From contig CAJTSH010000038.1 in assembly GCA_910578885.1 (NCBI GenBank), forward strand, positions 1 to 28,329: 28,329 bases of DNA, in the 5' to 3' direction. How positions within the stretch are numbered: the first letter of the stretch is position 1; each line of letters starts with the position of its first letter. The position numbers and the translations under genes are program-made. The stretch is from an uncultured Lachnospiraceae bacterium (GTDB lineage Bacteria; Bacillota; Clostridia; Lachnospirales; Lachnospiraceae). This document shows, in pieces, positions 25,454-28,329 of the stretch. The notes below the pieces were generated by a model. The model saw only the letters and a list, made by a program, of their open reading frames with translations. It made no database searches and was not told the DNA's origin.

Positions 25454-25547
25454 TTGTGAATCAATTTTCCAATATGGTAAAATTTAATTTAGAAATCAAG
25501 TATATAACGAGGTGTGAAGTGCGGATACATACTTGCACCTCGTTTTT
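25454..25547 (+). ncRNA. Second short promoter-terminator unit
   Basis: TTGTGA (25454-25459), 18-nt spacer, TAAAAT (25478-25483), then a terminator: AACGAGGTG (25506-25514) with CACCTCGTT (25536-25544), an inner AAGT/ACTT helix, and T5. The predicted transcript is about 58 nt with no coding frame. The promoter is weaker than the first. Confidence 0.3.
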
Positions 25548-25761
25548 GATTTGTTGTTGGATCTAATGCAATTAGGGGGATTGGGATAAGCATGAAAAAG
25601 GAAAATGAACTTGGAGTTTGAGATTACGCATAGCATAGCCAGCTATAAAGGACATCTGAAACATGCGCATACATACCGGCTTCGGCGTAAAGTGTTCCGT
25701 GATTTCGTGCTGACAAGAGGCGGGGGCGATAAAGCACAACCAGACAAGGAGGGAGAACGAT

Positions 25762-27829
25762 ATGAAACAGAAAACCATGCGGACAATGCATAAATGCATG
25801 TCACTGCTGCTTATCGCAGCGATGCTTGTGACAACATGGCAAGTTCCGGTACAGGCAGAGACTGCAGAAACAGAAAATACTATGGAGAGTGTAAAACTTA
25901 CAGTTTCCGCATATAATGATTTTGCAAATCTTTCCAATGAAATTTCTGATTATGTGAATAGGATTGTAGCAGTAATAGAGGGAGCTATGTATGTCCTGAA
26001 TAATGATATAAAAGGAAGGACGATGTATTTTAACAGTTATTTAAGTAATCGCGGAAACTATAGTTCGGCTGACGATGATATTTAATACTATCATGGAGTA
26101 CAATAAGTTTGCAATTACGGACAATACATACTTATCCAATGTGATTGATTTTACGACATGGATAACTGGAAAAGACAGTTGGGATGCACATACAGATGAA
26201 CTGAATGCCTGGGCAGAATATCTATACCAATTAGAACAATGCATGAATATCAGTCAGCATGAGTATACATCAGAGGTAATCAAACCGACTTGCAGTGAAA
26301 GAGGTTATACAAGATATCAATGTACGTTGTGCGGAAAAACTTATAATAATGATTATGTAGACGCATTGGGTCATGATTTTTCCAAAAAGATTATCAGCAA
26401 TGACTATCTGGAAAGTCCGGCAACTTGTACAAAAGTAGCAGCTTATTATTATGCCTGCGGTAAATGTGGAGACGTGGGAACGGCTATATTTGAGAACGGA
26501 GTGGCTCTTGGACATAGTTTTACAAATTATATATCGAATAATGATATGGCGTGTGAAAAAGACGGAACAAAAACGGCAGTCTGTGATAATGGATGTGGAC
26601 AGTCATCTACGGTGACAGACACAGGAAGCAGGCTGGGTCATGCACTGATAAAAATCAATGCAAAAGAGGCAACTTGTACAGAGAAAGGAAATAGCGAATA
26701 TTGGAAATGCACGAAATGCCATAATTTATATCGGGATGCAGAAGGAAGAGTGCAGGCATCTCTCGGCAATCTGACAAGTGAGGCATTGGGGCATGGCAGT
26801 ATCGAAATTGTAAATAATGGGGATGGCACACACTCTGTAATTTGTACAAGATGTAATATGTCATTAGAAAAGGAAGGACATCGGGGCGGCAAAGCCACAT
26901 GCAGTGTCAAGAAGAAATGTGAAGTTTGCAACGCAGAGTATGGAAATCTTGACAATTCCACTCATGAGAATACGGAAATAAAAGATAAAAAAGCTGCAAC
27001 TTGCGGGATGGATGGATACACAGGAGACACTTATTGCAAGGACTGTAATGCCAGAATTGAAAGCGGTCAGGTAATCGCAGGAACAGGCAAACACGCATGG
27101 AACCAAGGAAAGGATATTAAATCCCCGACCTGCACAGAAAAAGGCGAGAAGGAATATACCTGTACCGTATGCGGAGAAACGAAAAAAGAAGAAATTGCAA
27201 AATCAGCGCACACATATAAAACCACTGTAATAAAAGCAACAACTGCTAAGAATGGCAGCATTACAGAGAAATGTACTGCTTGCGGTGATATGAAGAGCAA
27301 TAAAGAAATTTCTTCTGTAAAATCGGTAACGTTGGAATCTTCTTCCTATACTTATAACGGAAAAGCAAAGAAACCAGCCGTTACAGTAAAGGATTCCAGT
27401 GGAAAAGTAATCAGTAATGGCAATTATACAGTCACATATTAGAATAATGTGAAAGTTGGAAAAGCAACCGCAACAATCAAGCTGAAGGGAAATTATGAGG
27501 GCACGCTTACCAAAACATTTACAATCTGTCCAAAAGGAACCACCATTTCAGGAAAGATTGCAGCGAAATCCAAAGGACTTACTGTAAAATGGAAGAAACA
27601 GACAAAGTCCACGACCGGTTATCAGATTCAAATTTCATCAAATAAAAAGTTTGCGAAGAAAGCGACAGTGACAAAAACAGTGAAAAAGAACTCAACCACA
27701 AAGCTGACTGTCAATAAATTAAAGTCTAAGAAAAAATATTATGTCAGAGTTAGGACATATAAGGTGGTGAAGGGAAAGAAATACTGCTCAAGCTGGTCAA
27801 AGAGTAAAACGGTGACAACCAAGAAATAG
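25762..27829 (+). pseudogene. Secreted Cys-repeat / Ig-like surface protein, broken by a frameshift and an amber codon
   Basis: ATG 25762 follows AGGAGGG and starts a signal peptide (MKQKTMRTMHKCMSLLLIAA..., cleaved near VQAET). The first frame stops at 26083-26085. Adding one T to the TTT run at 26081-26083 joins it to the next frame (ADDDI + FNTIMEYN), so one base seems lost. The second frame carries about eight repeats of the type PTC...GY..Y.C..CG......LGH (26258-27300) and an Ig-like segment, then hits TAG at 27440-27442 in the middle of GNYTVTY-x-NNVKVGKATATI. Reading continues in frame to 27829 through a fibronectin III-like, Lys-rich end. One ancestral gene of about 690 codons is implied. 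The role is unknown; cell-surface location is inferred. Sequencing error at the T run is possible. Confidence 0.8.
26258..27300 (+). repeat. Degenerate Cys/His/Gly protein repeats within the pseudogene
   Basis: About eight diverged units of roughly 35-50 residues: a first block such as KPTCSERGYTRYQCTLCG, SPATCTKVAAYYYACGKCG, EATCTEKGNSEYWKCTKC, SPTCTEKGEKEYTCTVCG, each followed by a variable stretch and an LGH/GH/AH motif. The paired CxxC and His suggest metal-binding or disulfide-stabilised mini-domains, as in some clostridial surface proteins. Confidence 0.7.
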
Positions 27830-27914
27830 GGCGCTGCAAGATTTAATTGAACAAGGGAAAATAACTGTTTGTGCTGGAATTTATCTGCATCAGACAGTAT
27901 ATGACAGGAAAGAG

Positions 27915-27952
27915 AATCTCTTCTGAACGAAATGGGTTCAGGAGGGATTTTT
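27915..27952 (+). terminator. Terminator after the broken surface-protein gene
   Basis: A 14-bp stem with two G-U pairs (27915-27928 with 27936-27949), 7-nt loop, and a T-rich end (ATTTTTAG). Confidence 0.75.
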
Positions 27953-27960
27953 AGTACCAT

Positions 27961-28017
27961 ATAAGTGTAAGAGATAAAGCATATCATTAGTGCTTTACCT
28001 TCTGCACTTATTTTTTT
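27961..28017 (+). terminator. Large second terminator
   Basis: ATAAGTG (27961-27967) pairs with CACTTAT (28005-28011), and an inner TAAAGCA/TGCTTTA helix (27975-27981 with 27991-27997) forms the tip; AGA/TCT pairs lie between. It ends in seven T. Confidence 0.75.
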
Positions 28018-28086
28018 ATGATAAGGGAGTAATTGGTCTGGCGAAGCGATTTTTGGATTAACCACATCCGTCATAAAAACCGTCAA

Positions 28087-28180
28087 CCATCCCTTATTAT
28101 AAGCAGTCGTTTAAGCAGGTTGAAACCCGTAAGGTGCTTTCGTGTAACGAACTAAAATGAGTGGTAATAAGTGTGGATGG
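28087..28180 (+). ncRNA. Probable IS110 bridge RNA region
   Basis: CCATCC (28087-28092) plus CTTATTA (28093-28099) pair with TAATAAG (28165-28171) and GGATGG (28175-28180), with a 3-nt bulge, closing about 65 nt that contain smaller helices (for example AAGCA/TGCTT and TCGT/ACGA). It lies just upstream of the transposase start, where IS110-group elements encode the bridge RNA that guides target and donor choice. Exact ends and loops are not determined. Confidence 0.45.
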
Positions 28181-28211
28181 GACAATTACAGATTTATTTT
28201 GGAGGTTACAG

Positions 28212-28329
28212 ATGATAAGTGTAGGAATTGATGTGTCAAAAGAAAAAAGTACCGTATGTATCTTAAAGCCTTATGGTGAGGTTGTGAGCAGGCCTTTTGA
28301 AGTCTGTCATACAGAGAAAGAATTATCCG
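28212..28329 (+). CDS. IS110-family transposase, N-terminal part (runs off the window)
   Basis: Thirty-nine codons are visible. ATG 28212 follows GGAGG with 6 nt spacing. The product begins MISVGIDVSKEKSTVCIL, the N-terminal strand of the DEDD (RuvC-like) catalytic domain of IS110-family recombinases, with D7 as the first catalytic Asp. The GIDVSK motif is highly characteristic. The rest of the gene, including the Tnp_IS116/IS110 Ser domain, lies beyond the window, so intactness cannot be judged. Known IS110 enzymes insert without terminal inverted repeats using a bridge RNA from the adjacent non-coding end. Confidence 0.88.
   Translation, partial: MISVGIDVSKEKSTVCILKPYGEVVSRPFEVCHTEKELS

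Larger units (their letters stand above)
25280..25761 (+). other. 482-nt gap with two short transcription-unit candidates
   Basis: No convincing gene is present. The first half holds a consensus promoter plus terminator (25304-25402) and a second weaker promoter plus terminator (25454-25547). From 25548 to 25745 I see no clear signal. A 62-codon frame (25605-25793) overlaps the next gene and has no recognisable product. AGGAGGG near 25748 is the ribosome site of the next gene. Confidence 0.6.
27830..28211 (+). other. Gene-free stretch: two terminators and IS left end
   Basis: No coding region is supported. It contains a terminator at 27915-27952, a larger one at 27961-28017, and from about 28087 a structured region directly upstream of the IS110 transposase. 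The junction between host DNA and the element must lie somewhere here; IS110 elements lack terminal inverted repeats, so it cannot be placed by eye. Confidence 0.6.
28087..28329 (+). mobile_element. Left part of an IS110-family insertion sequence (partial)
   Basis: Combines the structured non-coding left region and the transposase start. The true left boundary may lie upstream of 28087 and the right end is outside the window. Confidence 0.75.

Noticed and set aside
25605..25793. 62-codon + strand frame before the broken surface-protein gene
   Set aside because: No clear ribosome site, overlaps the signal-peptide start of the next gene and shows no recognisable sequence.
1..28329. CRISPR array, tRNA, rRNA or phage genes
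   Set aside because: No regularly spaced repeats, cloverleaf structures, rRNA motifs or phage structural genes were seen on either strand.

Overview
The window looks like a chromosomal segment of a low-to-moderate GC, anaerobic, gut-type Firmicute, most probably a member of the Lachnospiraceae (Clostridia). This is an inference from strong purine-rich Shine-Dalgarno sites, GTG/TTG starts, lysine-rich Ig-like secreted proteins, a standalone TrpB2, a vanG-type gene set and an IS110-type element. No rRNA, tRNA or CRISPR array was seen. All convincing genes are on the + strand except one Cu/Zn superoxide dismutase gene.

Layout. 1-5930: a very large secreted multidomain GH128-like glycosidase (CBM-like domains, ricin-type lectin, catalytic barrel, seven Ig-like repeats) with its terminator. 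6015-7430: a membrane metallophosphoesterase, then in the same frame a [4Fe-4S] domain that is the tail of a lost aldo/keto reductase. 7545-7635: three consecutive hairpins, each with a 7-nt loop, then an HSL-type esterase. 8647-12554: a riboflavin operon (sigma-A-type promoter, FMN riboswitch, terminators, ribD-ribE-ribBA-ribH). 12581-13713: its own promoter and a response-regulator receiver fused to a RelQ-type (p)ppGpp synthetase, the most unusual gene here. 13807-14301 (-): a cytosolic Cu/Zn SOD. 14357-17289: trkA-trkH potassium uptake. 17365-22827: a vanG-like D-Ala-D-Ser cluster, vanR-vanS, a strong terminator/attenuator, vanG, then vanT split into membrane (vanTm) and racemase (vanTr) genes. 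No VanXY/VanX/VanY is present. 22981-25279: sseB-like gene and trpB2. 25304-25547: two short promoter-hairpin units that could be small RNAs. 25762-27829: a secreted Cys-repeat protein broken by a frameshift and an amber codon. 27915-28017: two terminators. 28087 to the end: the left part of an IS110-family element, with a structured region expected to hold its bridge RNA and the first 39 codons of the transposase.

How the parts fit. The rib operon is a self-contained FMN-controlled pathway from GTP and ribulose-5-phosphate to riboflavin. The van genes could make D-serine (VanT) and ligate it to D-Ala (VanG) under VanRS control, but without a D,D-peptidase the normal D-Ala-D-Ala precursors would remain, so any glycopeptide resistance is expected to be partial or silent unless the hydrolase is elsewhere. 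The receiver-alarmone synthetase fusion suggests a direct link from two-component phosphorylation to (p)ppGpp synthesis. The right flank (broken surface protein plus IS) looks like a decaying, mobile-element-associated region.
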